Positions 1 to 13,964 of a stretch of 64,000 bases of DNA are shown here, piece after piece (position 1 is the stretch's first letter; each line of letters opens with the position of its first letter). The DNA is from Galaxea fascicularis (Eukaryota > Cnidaria > Anthozoa > Scleractinia > Euphylliidae), in NCBI GenBank assembly GCA_948470475.1, contig OX419343.1:3252333-3316332 (forward strand), given 5' to 3'. Below the pieces are notes generated by a model. That model did not search any database, had not been told where the DNA came from, and saw only the letters and a list, made by a program, of their open reading frames with translations. A program made the position numbers and the translations under genes.

Positions 1-55
1 TATTCACTTATGCTCACTTGCTTTCATTTGTACTCACTTGCCTTCACACGTCTGA
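1..55. repeat. Fragment of TACTCACTT-type minisatellite
   Basis: ttcacttatgctcacttgct and tgtactcacttgccttcac are the same motif as the large array at 31470-32420. The array is cut by the left window edge. Confidence 0.75.
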
Positions 56-403
56 GCTTTCGAGTTCCACTGCTTTTAATCCTCAGAGAATTCGCTTCTT
101 CCATCTGATCTGCAGTGGTGTTCTCGAGGAGTCCAGCGATTTCACCACAGCGAAAACTTGAAACACAAAGCTTTTTCCAATGCTTGAAGTCAGCATGTTT
201 AGTACATCCTTTTCATAAAGGAGACTCTCATGGCCAGGTCTTGCTCTTTCTTCAGATTAATTTGCTTTAAGGATCTTAAATTCAAAGTTGAACCAAGAAT
301 CCGTATTATTATCCGCTACTGAAGTCTCTGCTCATTTGTTTGACATGTGTGACCCTCGAATTGGCCAATCAGCAATTTACGTTCAGAATCTGAACGTAGA
401 TAC

Positions 404-530
404 TCAAATCTTGCAAAGACCATTGCAGGCTCTCCTCCCTCTCACCCGCCCCAATCTTCTAGCTTTTGACCGCGCGCCATTACAAAGCAAATCTCGGAAT
501 AACCCATACGGAGAGTTCATAACATAACAA
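404..530 (-). repeat. Dispersed repeat (copy 1)
   Basis: tcttgcaaagaccattgcag, gaccgcgcgccatta and aataacccatacggagag recur with variation at 677-870 and, inverted, at 30195-30260. The ORFs across it are shadows of the repeat. Family unknown. Confidence 0.7.
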
Positions 531-676
531 CTTACGCTTAGACAAGCGCACGTGTCACACAGAAAAGTTTTTTGACAGCCGCCTTGACCCAAAAGGTCAT
601 TTCCGGTTCGTTCTGATTGGTTCATTTCACTTTGACAATTTGACAGATCAAGAAAAAAAGGGGGGGGGGGGCAGAA

Positions 677-870
677 CTCAAATCTTACAAAGACCATTGC
701 AGGCTCTCCCTTCTCTTGCCCGCCCTAATCCCCGAGCTTTGACCGCGCGCCACTCAAGAGCAAGTCGACGCGACCATCCCTCGGAATACCCAAATGGAGA
801 GCCTGTTTGCAGGCTAGTCAGCCTCGGGAACGGTCCGGGTCCATTCATCCAACTAGTAAACCAAGGCAAC
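677..870 (-). repeat. Dispersed repeat (copy 2)
   Basis: tcttacaaagaccattgcag and gaccgcgcgccactc match copy 1; this copy extends to ggagagcctgtttgcaggct, which is also found, inverted, at 30187-30210. Confidence 0.7.
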
Positions 871-1777
871 GGAACACGGAAATAACGTTCTTTAATTAAA
901 CAAGATCAGTAGGTGGACCCACGAATTCTTTTGTCTGGCCGACAAAGAACAAATGACAGTCCCTCGACAGATCATTATTTAAGAAGCCCGAGTTGCAACA
1001 TGCTGGTCTAGGCCTTCAAAACGTTTCCCTCAACTGTAGGACCATTGCAACGGAGGTCACGACGAAGCTAGAAGAGAGCTACCCCAAGTTAATTACGGGT
1101 GGAGGAGGGCGGGGGTGGGAAGGTGAGAAACGCGGGTTCATGTTACATGTAAGATTTTAATTTTAATGAATGGGTAGACAAGGGCTTGAATTTCTAACTC
1201 TACCTATTAAACTTCTAGTGTTGGCGAATGCATCCAACCATTTGTGGAGGCATTGTTTTTCGGGGAAATCGGCCGATTGTACTAAAAATATTGCTTTGTA
1301 AATTGTAGAAAGAATAGAATAGGATATGGCGTCTTTTGTTGTGTGAAGCGCGTTGGTTATTAGTTTAATTAGTTAAGTTTAATGAACCGTAAAAGAGAAG
1401 AAAAATTGAGGGTCTTGGTTTTCGGAAAACGCACGTCAACAGTCGATAGCGAAAACTAAGACCCGGCAAAGAGTAGAATCACGTCTCTGTTGCAAATACA
1501 AATAAAAGAAAAAAAAGACAAGACGATTCAATCTTCACTTAACTAATAGGGAAGGGAGCTCCCCCCCCCACCCCCCCTCAACTTTTTGTGGAAAAAAAAA
1601 TTAGTAAAATACATTTCCAGAAATAAAAAGTACGTTTCCGGTCGGCTAAAGCTGGTGGACCTCACGGGAGAACATCGGCCAAGCCTGACGGAATAATTCT
1701 GCGTTAGAGTCAGCTCCCCCCTACTGCCCGCACTTTAAAAATTGCTCCGCGGGCCCTGTTCTAATCGTATTAGGGAT
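871..1777. other. No gene seen
   Basis: AT-rich DNA with an A-rich tract near 1500-1515 and C-runs near 1561-1577. No domain-bearing frame or repeat was recognised. Confidence 0.5.
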
Positions 1778-2083
1778 TTAACGAGGACGGTGACGGTAAC
1801 GAGAACGCCACAAAACTGAATAGGCTTAATGAGCAAAAACAATGGTTCTGCACGTGCTTTTTGCATTTTGGTACATTTCTTTACCGTCCTCTGCAAAACA
1901 GCAACGTGAAATGACTACTATTAGGTTTTCTCGAGAACGTGAGCGTATGACGGCAAAATCCTTTTTCTTTTTCACTACTTTGACGTCATTCATACTAATT
2001 TAGTTCCTTGAGAGTTCGCCAGAAGTTCTATTTTTAAATGACGTTCTCGTTGCCGTCTTCGTTTCTTAAACTTCCTATTGTTA
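1778..2083. mobile_element. Inverted-repeat element (MITE), copy 1 of a family
   Basis: The left end gaggacggtgacggtaacga and the right end (other strand) gtttaagaaacgaagacggc form imperfect terminal inverted repeats. The interior (taatgagcaaaaacaatggt, ttggtacatttctttaccgt, gttttctcgagaacgtg) matches the copy at 4083-4440. It is non-coding. Confidence 0.75.
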
Positions 2084-4082
2084 AGAGTGCAAAGTTTATG
2101 GATATATTTTTGTGGCTATAGCCTTACAACTACATCCTTCTTCAGCCTTACAAAAGCATAAGTTTATCCGTGGCCTCTCTATGTACGTACATACTGACAA
2201 ACTCATCGAATGTCGCGTTTTAAGTTCCAAGACGTTCCACGAGACGGATACGTCCAAATGTTTCTTGATTTTAATTGTGTTGTTTATCATGTCCCGTCGA
2301 CCTGTAATAATCAAATGTCTAACAAGTGAAAGTGAAGAGATTTTGTTGAAACCGGCGATTTCCTCTCGCAAGTAAGATCAGAGGACGTTTTGTCAACCAT
2401 GTCGGCCTCCATTGGTCGGCATGGGATAAATAAACAGCATTCTCCATTTGGCGTGAAAATATGCTCGCATATGTGTCCGAGGACATTATCTGTTCCGAGA
2501 AACGAATAGCTTCGCTCTCGGAAAACTTTAAGTTTCGAGGAAATGGTTATGTGCAAGGATAAACATCCGAGCAGATTTTTAAAGCCAAAGGGGGGCTACA
2601 GTCTTTATTATCCTTGATATATTTTTCGCAACACGCATTTGGGGAGTATATAAAATAGTCTCCAGAGAAGCAAACAGTTCGCTCTCGGAAAATTGTGAGC
2701 TCTAAGGGGTGAAGGTTAAACCACACCCGCACAAAATTTGGCAAGACTAAGCAACGCTGCTTAAAATTCAAACTAATTTTCATTTGTTTGTAACACCATG
2801 TCAGCGGATTACGATGAGTGAACGTGTTAATACACTGGAATCCTAACTTCACGGCGCCCTTTAATTCCATCCCTCACTGATTCGTACGCGCGTCGCCTGT
2901 CCCATTGTTCGAACAAAAATGCAGCCTAAAGAAATAACATGTAATTAGCCTATGTAGAGATCATGGGCATTCGTTGGGAGATAAATATACTCAATTGACT
3001 AAAAATACCAGAAGCAACATCGCCCAATCAGTCTGGCAAGTGAGCTTCGTTAACGTGTTAGTTGCTCGGTGTTTTCAAGCCGATCCAAATATTTTACATT
3101 GTAGATTACGCTATGAATTTTTAATGCAGTACAAAAAGAGGTGAGACAAAAGGCACTCCCGTTAGTTCGAGCGGTGTCCGCCGTGTGCTGCTGAGGTTCA
3201 TTTTGAAATCCTTGGTTCGCGGTCTTATTGATGTGCGCTGTGAAAGATCAGAGTTCTCTACAGGTTAGTTCTTCTAGAATTTTTATGTGGTTTGACTGTG
3301 AAACTTGTCTTGGCAAGTTATTGCCGGCAACATTAAGCGAACGTCACCGATTTAAGGTTTGTTCTTGAGCATGGCCGGTTAATCTGAACAAAATCTTGTC
3401 AGACGAACTCAACCTGATTTCATTGCTCAGTTTCGAGATGATGATGTGAGCGTCGTAAGATTTTCTGCCGCTAAACAGCAACATTTCGCATCCAGACCCG
3501 AGTGTATACAATTTTAAGTAACTGGTCTCCTTTTCTTCTCTCTTGTTAGTTAGATGACATAATGAGTGAATTATAACTTACACGATTGTGGAGCGTACAG
3601 GAACGATGCGAAAAAAATCCACGATTACAGAAGGTAAGATTTCACCGGATTTGTTTGTTTTTTTTTTTTAATTCGTTTGTTCGTCCATCTTTCTCTTGCA
3701 TGAAACACGCACCGTAATCCCGCAACATAATTATAGGGAGCTTAAATGAGCACTGTCAGCGGGATTTTTGCTGTTTTTGGTTCAGATCTGCCAAAATAAC
3801 TCAGTGCCTTTTACCTGTTATCGTGTAAAAAAGCAGGGAGAGCCCACCATAATAACCTTTTTGGCGATTTTTCAGCGCATAGCTTGAAATTTTGAAAAAA
3901 TTGGCAAGCTTTTCAAATTTCAATCCATTTCCATCCTCGTCATCTTTGATGGAATACAGGAGCTTATGCTTTTAATGCAGTACTACGGTATTTAGGAGCA
4001 AAACCAGACCATTATTTTAAGGTTTCCACTGATGCATTAGCTCCTTTAACCTTTTAAGTGATGGTACAATTGCGTGACAGTG
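2084..4082. other. No gene seen
   Basis: The small frames at 2311-2870 have no recognisable domain and overlap antisense frames. Poly(T) near 3658-3669. Nothing else supported. Confidence 0.5.
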
Positions 4083-4440
4083 CCCCTTTAAGCAACGAGC
4101 ACGGCAACGGCAACGAGAACGCCACAAAACAATGGGATTAATGAGCAAAAACGATCGCTCCACTGCACTTCCGTTTACAGTTTGGTACATTTCTTTACCG
4201 TCCTCTGCAAAACAACAACGTGAAATGACCAAAATTTAGGTTTTCTCGAGAACGTGTTCGCACTACGGCAGGTTTTCCTTCCTTCTTTGCTGTAACACTG
4301 CTCACAGTAATTTAGACCATGGACAGCTCATGTTGGACGAATTGGAATAATCGAGAAAAAAGTTACCAAAACGAGAAGTTGCATTTTGAACTGACGTCTT
4401 CGTCACAGTCGCCGTCGTCGTTGCTTAAGCTCCCTATTGT
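4083..4440. mobile_element. Inverted-repeat element (MITE), copy 2 of the same family
   Basis: Left end ctttaagcaacgagcacggc; the right end on the other strand is gcttaagcaacgacgacggc. It shares long blocks with 1778-2083 (aatgagcaaaaacgatcgct versus aatgagcaaaaacaatggtt; identical ttggtacatttctttaccgt). Short ORFs within are repeat shadows. Confidence 0.78.
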
Positions 4441-5069
4441 GTTGGTTTTGCGACTGCATGCGACAGCGTCAAATTCTATTGCTATCCGAGTCGGAATTCT
4501 GTTGAATGAGTGGTCACGATGCCCTACCGTCTGTCTATATGGTGTGGTCCGCTCTGTTTTTATTGTGCAATAAATATTGTCTAATCGATCGGTTTCTATC
4601 TTTCAGGTCAAAATGTGAATGGTTAGGAAAAACATACGATTGGGGAACGCAAGCCAACAATGTTCAATCACCCTGCCACTCAAGCTCCAGCTAATTCAGA
4701 TAAGTCCAACACGTGTTATTCAATTCAGTTAACTGGAGTAACGTGGCTACAAGCCCATAGCTTTTGTTTAAAATTTACTTGAAATAATAAGGGCGACCAA
4801 TTGGCGGTATCTAGTATGTTTTTGCAGATTGCTAGTCAATTAATTTCCATTTCTTTGAATTAAGAAGTTTTCGTAAAGTCTATATCGTTCATTAACGGTG
4901 GAGACTGACAAACATCTCTATACAGTGATACCTAAGAAGATAGGGGAAAGTTTGGGTTTTTCCTTTACCGCCAAATTTCAAGGATTCCGAAAAATAAATA
5001 CCGTCGTGAATTTCAAACCGAATTCGTTTCTATTGATTCATACATAAATTATGCATTCAAGTTAGTCCT

Positions 5070-5462
5070 TTCCACACCAAGTGGTGATTAGGGACCTCCT
5101 AAGAGGTTTACTTGGAGGTTTCTGTAACACATCAGAGGCTCCTGGAGATAAGTGGCCAGCCCACCCCTGACGTGTGCGAGGGCAGACGAAAACAGCACCA
5201 AGAACTTATGTTCCCTACTCTAAGTTTCATTCGGCGTGTGGGTTCTTTGACATCCCCTTCCAGTTTCACGTGTGGAACAGTGTAGGAGATAAGGCTAGCG
5301 GCTCCTGTCCAATGACGCGATTATCTGAACTGAAGCAGTCGTTAGAGCGGTACACAGCCGGCATGATCTTACCAGGAACCCTGGTTTGTGGTCCGGTCTG
5401 GGGTTTGAGCCCGCGACCTCCTGCTCAGCAGTACGATGCTCTGCCAACCGAAGTAGCATCAA
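5070..5462 (-). mobile_element. tRNA-headed SINE (same family as 10.1 kb and 28.9 kb)
   Basis: On the minus strand: ttcggttggcagagcatcgt head, B box GGCTCAAACCC at 5401-5411, then body sections ggtaagatcatgccggctgtg and ggatgtcaaagaacccacac. These align with the plus-strand copy at 10130-10490. It explains the 138-aa reading frame seen on the other strand, which is not a gene. Confidence 0.8.
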
Positions 5463-6635
5463 CAATAAAGTGCTTTTTCAACTGCATCGCTGTCACGAAA
5501 TTTTCTATTTTTTTGTCATGTTCTAATTTAGCTTTTTGTTTCAGTTTTTCGGTCTTAGTATTTCGTATGGTCCTAGTGTTAATTAACTAGTGTTAATTCA
5601 ATGTTGTAGTGTAGTGGTTTGTAATTAGAGATGTATTGTAACGTAGTCTGTAACTAAAAGCGTGTAAGTTTATTGTTCTTAAGTGTTGATTTAGTAAAGC
5701 GTTGCTATCATAGGATTGTAAGGTATCGTGTTTAGCACATAGGAGTGTAAGTAACATAGGAGTGTAAGGTACTGTTTTTTACAATAATTATGTATGTAAA
5801 GTGTTGATTGCTAAACTAATTATGCCTATATATAAATATAAGTTTCGTGGTTACTGGTTGGTGGTTGAAGTGGCAAACAGTCGGTTGTTGGAAAGTTGAC
5901 GAAAGAATTGAGAAGAGGAGCTGAACGGCCTTTCCTTGCTAAAAGACATTAGCAGACGCCGACCAAGGTTCAAGGACAAAACCCATTTGTCATTGGCGGT
6001 GTTTGTGGGCCTGAGGATACTGAGAAGGAAGAATTTGAGAAGTTTTACGGAGAGAAACGGCGCGTCGCGTTGACTGTGGACCTAGCTGTAAAAGCAAAGA
6101 AACAGTTGGAAAGTAAAAGCTTGATATACCTTTAAGGGGATTTGCCTGCGGGGGAATGAAAGGGAGGGTACTTCGAAAATTTACCCCTCCCGGTTTGTAG
6201 TCTACGTTTTGATTTAATTACACCCTGGCGTAGTCTCGATAGAAATCAGTAGAAATCGATTGGATGATTAAAAACAAATCAATGCAGTTGAACTGAATCC
6301 TTGGTTCTATCAGAAGTAGATAACAACAAAAAACTTGAACAAAAATATTTGAATTGTTATCAAAAAGCAAAGTAGATAACAACGAGAATATCCATATATA
6401 TGGCTTATAAGCAATACTGTAACTTCCGGTATGTTTTGCAGTACATAACAATTGCAAAACTACTTCTACGGGGAATTCGAAGTTGAGATCACTGTCTACG
6501 GACAAATCGTGTCAGCGTACGAATGACTTCGAACTTTTTCAGCAGTCGATGGCAGTCGACAACAATGGTAAACTGACAAATGGTATGTGGTTCTATTTCC
6601 CGGACACTTTTCCTCTCGGTCAAACACTCCTCTTT

Positions 6636-6666
<31 letters not shown>

Positions 6667-7948
6667 ACATACAAAATCCATTCCAATGGGGAATGGCAAG
6701 TAGTCCACTATATGGGCCGGAGTTGTCTCGTTTACTCGGCAAAGCTCATTTCCTCTTCAAAAAGTTCACCGACGCACATTTCGTTGCTTCGTAAGCTGCA
6801 TTGTTTTACTTTCATTGAAGTAATTGCTCTCGAAATACACAAAAAAGGTTTAGTTTTTCAGATTCAGTTTCGGAATCAAAGCTTGACCAAGGCCCAAATT
6901 TCTGAGGAAGATTAAAGTAATACCTCGATAATACTTTGGGAACTTATTGTAATATCGGGACAAGATGAAGGCCGAAAACATTTCGAGAAAACACCACTTT
7001 AATAAAACGTTTACTGCCAGAGAACAGCAAATTACTCTGGTGACAAGGCTTCGGATCTGCCATTTGTATGAACTGGTTTACCAGGCCCGGGAAAGTTTGT
7101 TTCAGTGGTCACACAACTGAGGCATAAAGTTGGTTTGCATAACTGAGGAAAATGTCTAACTAACTGTATATGCACTTGTCTTTCAGTTTAAAATTAGAAA
7201 ATTCATAACAGTGTGTAAATTTCATTGAAAAGACGAATTCATCGTCACGAAAATGCAACGCCAAATTCGATTGCTACGGACTGAACTGAATCACGAATCT
7301 GTTTGCGACACTCTTGGGTTAACGGGAGTAGCCGACCACATGCTATTTTAATATGAAACTTTCGGTTGTTGATTTCTCAAAAGTAAATATGAAGTCAAAT
7401 GCAAAAACAATCCGGGAACTACATACCGTAGTTACTGATTAACATCAGCAATGTTTTGATTTCAGCGATTCTCAAATCAAAGGAACTCGTGTATTGTCCC
7501 GCCGGAAGATTCTTGGAATGTGCACGATTTCAGTGTTTATATTGATTGTTCCTTGCGTAACTTTGAAAGCTTTATTGTAAGGTGGTTTGCCATAGAATTA
7601 TAAAATTATCACATACTGGGTGCCCTATTCTTGATCTAAATTCAAATCAATCTTTTTTATTTGTTACCAATTCAATAAAACTGAGTTTTTGTCGATATTT
7701 TGCAGTCAGAGTAATGCTCTCCAGTTAAAACTAACAAAATATCCAAGCACAAGTGTTCATCGGGTGTCTGAAGCTTCGATTTTAATTTCAGTTTCTTCGA
7801 TGAAACCTCCTGATATTTTCACAGAAAAACGAAAAAACAAATATAGGTTAACAACCGCAATAGCGGTTTCCCAAGAAAGAAAAAGTGGCGGAGAGAAAGC
7901 CCTGGGAGCGAGGTTGCCAAGATCCTTTGCGTTTTTAATTTACACCTT
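5463..7948. other. No gene seen
   Basis: Holds the (TTC)n tract and a short gtgtaag-type redundancy near 5700-5790. The 124-aa frame at 7689-8063 runs through a hairpin and lacks domain character. Confidence 0.5.
6626..6666. repeat. (TTC)n microsatellite
   Basis: A run of about 12 TTC/CTT triplets with few breaks. Confidence 0.95.
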
Positions 7949-8013
7949 TAAGGCCGATACGCACGAGGGGTTAGCATACTCCAGGAGCAAAACCCCTCGT
8001 GTGTATCGGTCTT
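7949..8013. repeat. Inverted repeat (hairpin), arms about 23 bp
   Basis: aaggccgatacgcacgaggg and, after about 18 bp, ccctcgtgtgtatcggtctt are near-perfect reverse complements. It could be a tiny foldback element; there is no terminator-type context in this eukaryotic DNA. Confidence 0.75.
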
Positions 8014-10129
8014 TATTCTTTCTTTGTTACAACCGTATTTTCAGTGCCGATCATGTAAAATAAAAGGCCTCAAGGAGGACATGTGGTTAATTGCAGTGAA
8101 TAGCAACCACAATGGTTCAAAAAGAGTTGCGGAGGTTTAGTTTATTGCTAAGTATTCTTTTAAAATTTGAGTGTTCGACATGTACATTCTCTCCACCAAT
8201 GGGTGCAACATTGCAAAGGTGGACACAATGGTACACAAGAAGTTTTGCGATGTGTCCGCTGTGATTTTGTTATGTCAGAACCCTTTTGTATACCAGAATT
8301 CACAAATTGTCTTTGTTTATGTACATCTCAGATCTGGCCTAAAAAGGTACCCCTTCAGGGAAAGTAGCTTTGTATAGTTGATTATCTGGATTGTTGGGAG
8401 TACTCCCTTTCGATCGACAACTGTATGTATAACTGGAGGGAATGGGTTACAAGTCAATTACGTAGAGCATAAATGAAATTGCTTTAAATTTTTGTTTGAT
8501 ATTTAAGGTAATCAATGGCTTTAAGTAAACAAATCTCAGGATTTGTGAAAAGATCGTTACGAGTCTGCATAACCTCGCAAAGGACCACATATTACATTGT
8601 AAATAGATCAAAGTGTGTCTACTGACATAATACTGAAGATAAATTTGCTGTTATCAAGAAAGAACAAGACGCCAAAGGCGTTTACGCGGGATGTGTTGGT
8701 CGATTTTTAATACAGTAACACTAAATTTGAATGGTTGCCCACAGTGAGAATCTATCTTTTCATACGTACAAATAAATTGAAATGTAAACAATTAGTAGAG
8801 TATTACAAGCATCGTTCGATAAGTTGTGAGTGAACACACTGGTTCGATTAGTGAACTCGCTGGTTCGATTCACGTGAACTCATCGGTTTGATCAATGGAA
8901 CACTGGTTTCAAGCACACGCCAGCTATTCAATTGTTGGTTCGATCGCTGGCAAACACACAAGTTTATGTCATGACAGTCTGTGCAATTGTTCATGGTTCA
9001 ATACACAAAACCAAAGCAACGTTAAAATGCAAAGGCGTTTTATTTTCGGCTCGAATAAAGCTATGCAAAGCAAAGCGAGCGAACTGCTAGGCTCTTGTAT
9101 AGCACAATTTAGGTCAATTTATTGACTCGAATTGAGCACGCTCTTTTAACAAACTTCACTGATGTCACTGATGAGACTGATAAAAGTTGTTTGGAAATAC
9201 AAGACAAATCGAAGGATATAAAAGCACGGTGAAATTCGCATCCAAACCTGTAATTTTTTGCGAAATGGTTCCCCAGTCTAAGCAGTCAAACGAACTTCAA
9301 AACCACACTTTCTGATCTGTCCTCGAAGAGGGATTTCTTCATCATTATCACCACGAAATAGTCACGTCGACCGCCACGTCAGAGCACATGGGAAAAGGAG
9401 TCTGCAATGTTCTTTGACTACTTATGGCTCACAGAGATCGGAGACATTCGACATTCGTACCACGATTTCTCTTGCGCCACGTTTTCGAATTTCCAAATAT
9501 TTTCATTTGAAATGTAATATTCAATAAAACGGTAGCAATTACAAAATGTATAAAAAGCAGTTATTCTCATTACAACCCACGTTAAAAGCTGAAAATCGAT
9601 TACAATAACTCCAGTAAATCTCGGGGTGTTTTCGGTCTCACTTTGTGAGATTACTCCGAAAGCTTCCGAAAAGTCACGGACACTCTCACTCACGCACCCG
9701 ATGACATTATGGTGACTGGCTTAACAGCCAGTAACCACAAAAAGAATTATTACAGTTATTACAATTAGAGTTGTTACAGTTATTTTTGCCGATTTCTATT
9801 GATATTCTTTAGTGCCTTTGCCAGGTATACAGAAAAATTATTTTAGTGATGCCCCTCAGGAGTTTCTGGGATTTTCCAAGACGGAAAGGTGAAACAACAT
9901 TTACATATCCACAATCCCATAGAAATCTAATCCTTTGCGTTTTGCCAATCGGTTTCTTTTTAGTTGGCTTTTACGCATAGCACCAGAACCTAAAATATAC
10001 ATTTTTTTCATTGTTTGTTTTCTGCCATCCATCTTTGATTAAATTTAGTGATTGCTTGCGACAACAAGGAAAAACAGAAAGCGTAAGATCTTGAGGAACG
10101 TCAAACCTTGCTAATAAGGGAGGGGAGAC
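8014..10129. other. No gene seen
   Basis: Contains a loose local repetition of tggttcgat-type words near 8835-8945 and no supported coding region. Confidence 0.5.
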
Positions 10130-10490
10130 TTGGAACACGGTGGGTTCATGATTTGCGGGTTCAAACTCTCAGACCGGTGCACAAACCAAGGTCCTGGTAA
10201 GATCATGCTGGCTGTGTGCTCAACGTCTACTTTAGTTCAGATGATCCAGTCAGTGGGCAGTGACGTTAAGCTGCTGGCCTTGTCTCCTTCACCTCCCCAC
10301 GTAAAACTGGATGGGGACGTAAAAGAACCCACACACTGATCGAAAAGAGTAGGGACCGTAGTTCGCGTTGCTGTGGTCTGCTCTCACACATATAAGGGTG
10401 GTTGGGCTGACGACCTGTCTCCAAGAGCCTCTGTTGAGTCGCAGAAACCTCCTTGGTAACCTCTTAGGAGTGCCACTAGGCATCAAGAAG
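10130..10490 (+). mobile_element. tRNA-headed SINE copy followed by a CA microsatellite
   Basis: B-box-like GGGTTCAAACTC at 10157-10168, then aagatcatgctggctgtgtg, ttagttcagatgatccagtc and ggggacgtaaaagaacccac, matching the copies at 5.1 kb and 28.9 kb. The head is decayed. A (CA)n tract at 10494-10521 follows directly. Confidence 0.75.

Positions 10491-10493
<3 letters not shown>

Positions 10494-10521
<28 letters not shown>
10494..10521. repeat. (CA)n microsatellite
   Basis: About 13 CA dinucleotides at the 3' end of the SINE at 10130. Confidence 0.95.
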
Positions 10522-10523
<2 letters not shown>

Positions 10524-13500
10524 TCTAGTAAAATAATTTCATAGAAGGAATTTCAATTTGATTTGATCTTCAAATAGTGTAAAGAGAATTTCAGTTCAGG
10601 TTCCATTATTTTTCTACTCGGATGTATTCCACTCTTTCTAATACTGTTCATTTGTTCTCTCCAGTGATAATGGAGACCGACAACCGAGATAATGGAGCAA
10701 GTGATAGATACAGCCATCAGGGATAACATTTGGTCGAACACATTCCACCATGGGAAGGTAAGATTTCTTTGACCTTGTTAGACATTATCTTTTTTGCGTT
10801 ATTTTAATCAAAATATCCCAATCTCCCTGCTGTCCGATTTACGACGACTCCAACACTGCATACATTTACTGCTATTGCAAGAACTTGGAGTTGGATTTGT
10901 TTTACACTGAGGAGTAAGGAAATCGGTATTAAAGACTTCATAGTTAAGCTTCTTTGTAGCCACACATATTACTTTTTACCTCGGTTTATAGTTGATTTTC
11001 TTTTAGCTTTGGTAAAGAATTGCTGAGACGTAAACTAAGGACAACTTAACGCTCCTCTTTCAATATTTTCTTCCTACCGGGTCAGAAATTTTCCATCCTC
11101 GGAGACTCATGGGCAGATAGTCGGGACGGGACGAGGCTGGTAATTTCAAGCTGAAAGATTGCTTTTCTTTACAAGAACAACACTTTGAAATTTGGTCAGA
11201 TACGTAGCTGGCCCAATGCAGAATTGATAATTCAGTAAAAGTACGATCAGAGCTGAAATAGGAAATCGATAGCACTGACTTCCACGGCGGCCAAGTTGGA
11301 CCAAAAAGTCAATTAACTTTCAGAAAATTGCGGTTTTGATCTCGTTCTGTTTCTTTTTACTTAAACTCTTTTCTTCCTAAATTTAATTTTTATTTGTAAA
11401 CTTGCTTAATGACATTTGATGAAAACAAACATAATTATTGAATTCTGTGAGACTAAACACGAGCCGGACTAATTTCGGTCAGTTTTGATATTGTCAACTT
11501 CATCAGCAAAAGAATATTGAAACAAGCTCAAACTGCATGTGTTTTCTTGTCCCATAAAATTTACGGCTTCGCGAAGGATGCCACAAAACGTCACACATAC
11601 TCTCACTGATCTTCTCGGAATAACTCTTACTCAATGTTACTTTGCTTTTTTTTGAAATTTACCAATTTAATCGCACCAAATGACGCGGAGACTAATCCAA
11701 ATAAAATAAAACCATTTGTTTTCGCTTAACGTTTCAATTTTGAATTATCGTAATAAAACCCATATGTAACGTCTTAAATAATTTTGAAGAGAAACTGCGA
11801 CTTAATCCTGCGCTCTGACGATTCGACAGCCATGAAACTTTATTTAGTAATTCGTTGACAAGCCACCCAAGAGTAAACTGCATACCTACAGAACGTTCCG
11901 CCAAAACACCTGCTTCTGCAGTATTGCCTTCAATTCGATGGTGTTGCTTTTCTTTGAGCTTATTTTTTGAAACTTGTAAGAGATTTCAAACCTATAGATT
12001 TGTGAACTTAACAAGATTTTTCGACCTTCTAGCGATTTAACTTTCCGCAGGTGTTTGCGACTGGAAGTAAGACAGATTAATTGATCATTTTTAAGACGCC
12101 TAAAATCAGTAAAAAAATACTTTGAACACTTACACTTTTCAAGACCTTTTATAATAAAAGCAGTGTGATAAAAATTTAAAATATCCTGCATTGATCGCAT
12201 ATCGGAAAAATATGCATAATTAAGCCCCATTTGCACGACATTCATTTTAGACCCGGCTCTCCTAAATTTAGATACGCGGGCCAATAGTTTTGGCACGGCC
12301 CGCTTGTTTTTTTTTGTTATGTAAATGCAAATATGTCGGCATGTGGGCCAAGAAAATCAGGCAGACCGAGACCACCTCGTGAGGTGGTCCTGGCCCGCCT
12401 AAAAAGTGACCCGCGTGCCAAAACGAGATTTTGCCAGGCTTCAGTGACTTATTAAGTGACCACAAACTCAATAAGTTATGCGCAAATGCTGTCTCCGTGA
12501 TTCACTAATACGAGTACACACAAAAGAAGAAGTTAGCAATGGTTAACCTAAATTCTGCTGTCGACGCGAGGTAATACAGGGTTATTGCAAGTCGATAGTT
12601 TGGAGTAACAGCCTTTCAAATCAATGTATCTTGACGAGATATACCTTTAGAAATTTCATGGAGAAGACATTCAGAAGTTACGCGAGTTGGCCTCGAAAAT
12701 TTGCATAGCAAAGGTCATCAGGAAAACTTCCTTCGGCCATGTCAAACCAGGCAAAAGAATGGGGATGTCTACTGTACTCAATCGCGGAGGGTTTAAACAG
12801 CTCAAAATAGATCTCCATATCTTTCAATTTCATTCTACTGCCGATTATTCATAAGAAATTGTATCTTTCTACTTTGAGTTCCATAGAGCTTTACCTTAAT
12901 TTCAATTGGAGAAAAATCTCTTACAAGTTTTAAAAGGATCGCTGGGAGCGTGACGCCGTTGCTTTCACAAATCCTAACTTTTGTCTTCAGTTATGCATGA
13001 ATGAGTTGGCTCAGAGACCTTTAATTATGCTGTCAAATTTTGTTCAACCCAAGCGAATTATGCGAGCCGCTGTAAATATGCCCGGAGGCTCTTTATTTTA
13101 AGAGTGCCTTTCTTATTTCAGGTGTGCTCTTTAGAAATGAACATCGAAAAACATAGAACATATTTCTGTCGTTTTTAAGTGTAGCGGACCATGCCAATAC
13201 CATAGGCCTGCGATGGTATAGATGGTTTTGTGTCCTGCTTTGATGTGTTTTCAAATAATAGTGACTGGATGACGAATATAACCTGAAACCGTCCAATGTC
13301 GGATCTTTTTTTCGGCAGAAATCCTGTTTCTTGTATACATAACTTGACTCTGTAACAATGCATCTGTCAGATCGTACATAATTGAAACGCTTCTGATTTT
13401 CTGTCTACAGGTTGAACTGGAAATCGCTAAGACATAATTGATCCGGTTGGATCTTGGACAAGCCAAGGAAATGAGCAGTGAAGATCAGCAGTGAAGTGTA

Positions 13501-13964
13501 ATCTGTCAAGTATTCCAGGGACACGCTGAAGCTGTACAACTACAATACCACCTTAATTGAGATACGGCCGAGTTGTTTTAACCTGTTTGCCAGCCGGCAA
13601 AAGACTGTTCTTATAATTTCTAAGAGGCTTTCTCATAATGATTACAGAAAGCGAAGAGGTTCAAAGGGTAACAGCATACAATTCACAAGCATTTAAGGAT
13701 TACAGCTTTGATCGAAGAACTAATAGAGTTTGGTCTCTACCCTAATGAATTAAGGAACCTTGAATTTACTTGTGCCACAACAGAACCTCAAGCCGTTTAT
13801 TCCATTAATTTTTCAGTTTGAATTTGTAAATATTACTTCTCAGAACTAAAATCTATTTCTTCGCATGAACAGCAACGGAACTTACAATTCTGCAACGAAA
13901 TTAGGAAATATTTTGCGCACGTTTCATTCTTGTTGAAATTTTCCAGCAGTGCTATCGAGTTCTA
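10522..13964. other. No gene seen
   Basis: AT-rich. The 136-aa minus frame at 11886-12296 has no domain features. A small hairpin (gaccacctc, 2-nt loop, gaggtggtc) lies near 12370-12390. Confidence 0.5.
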
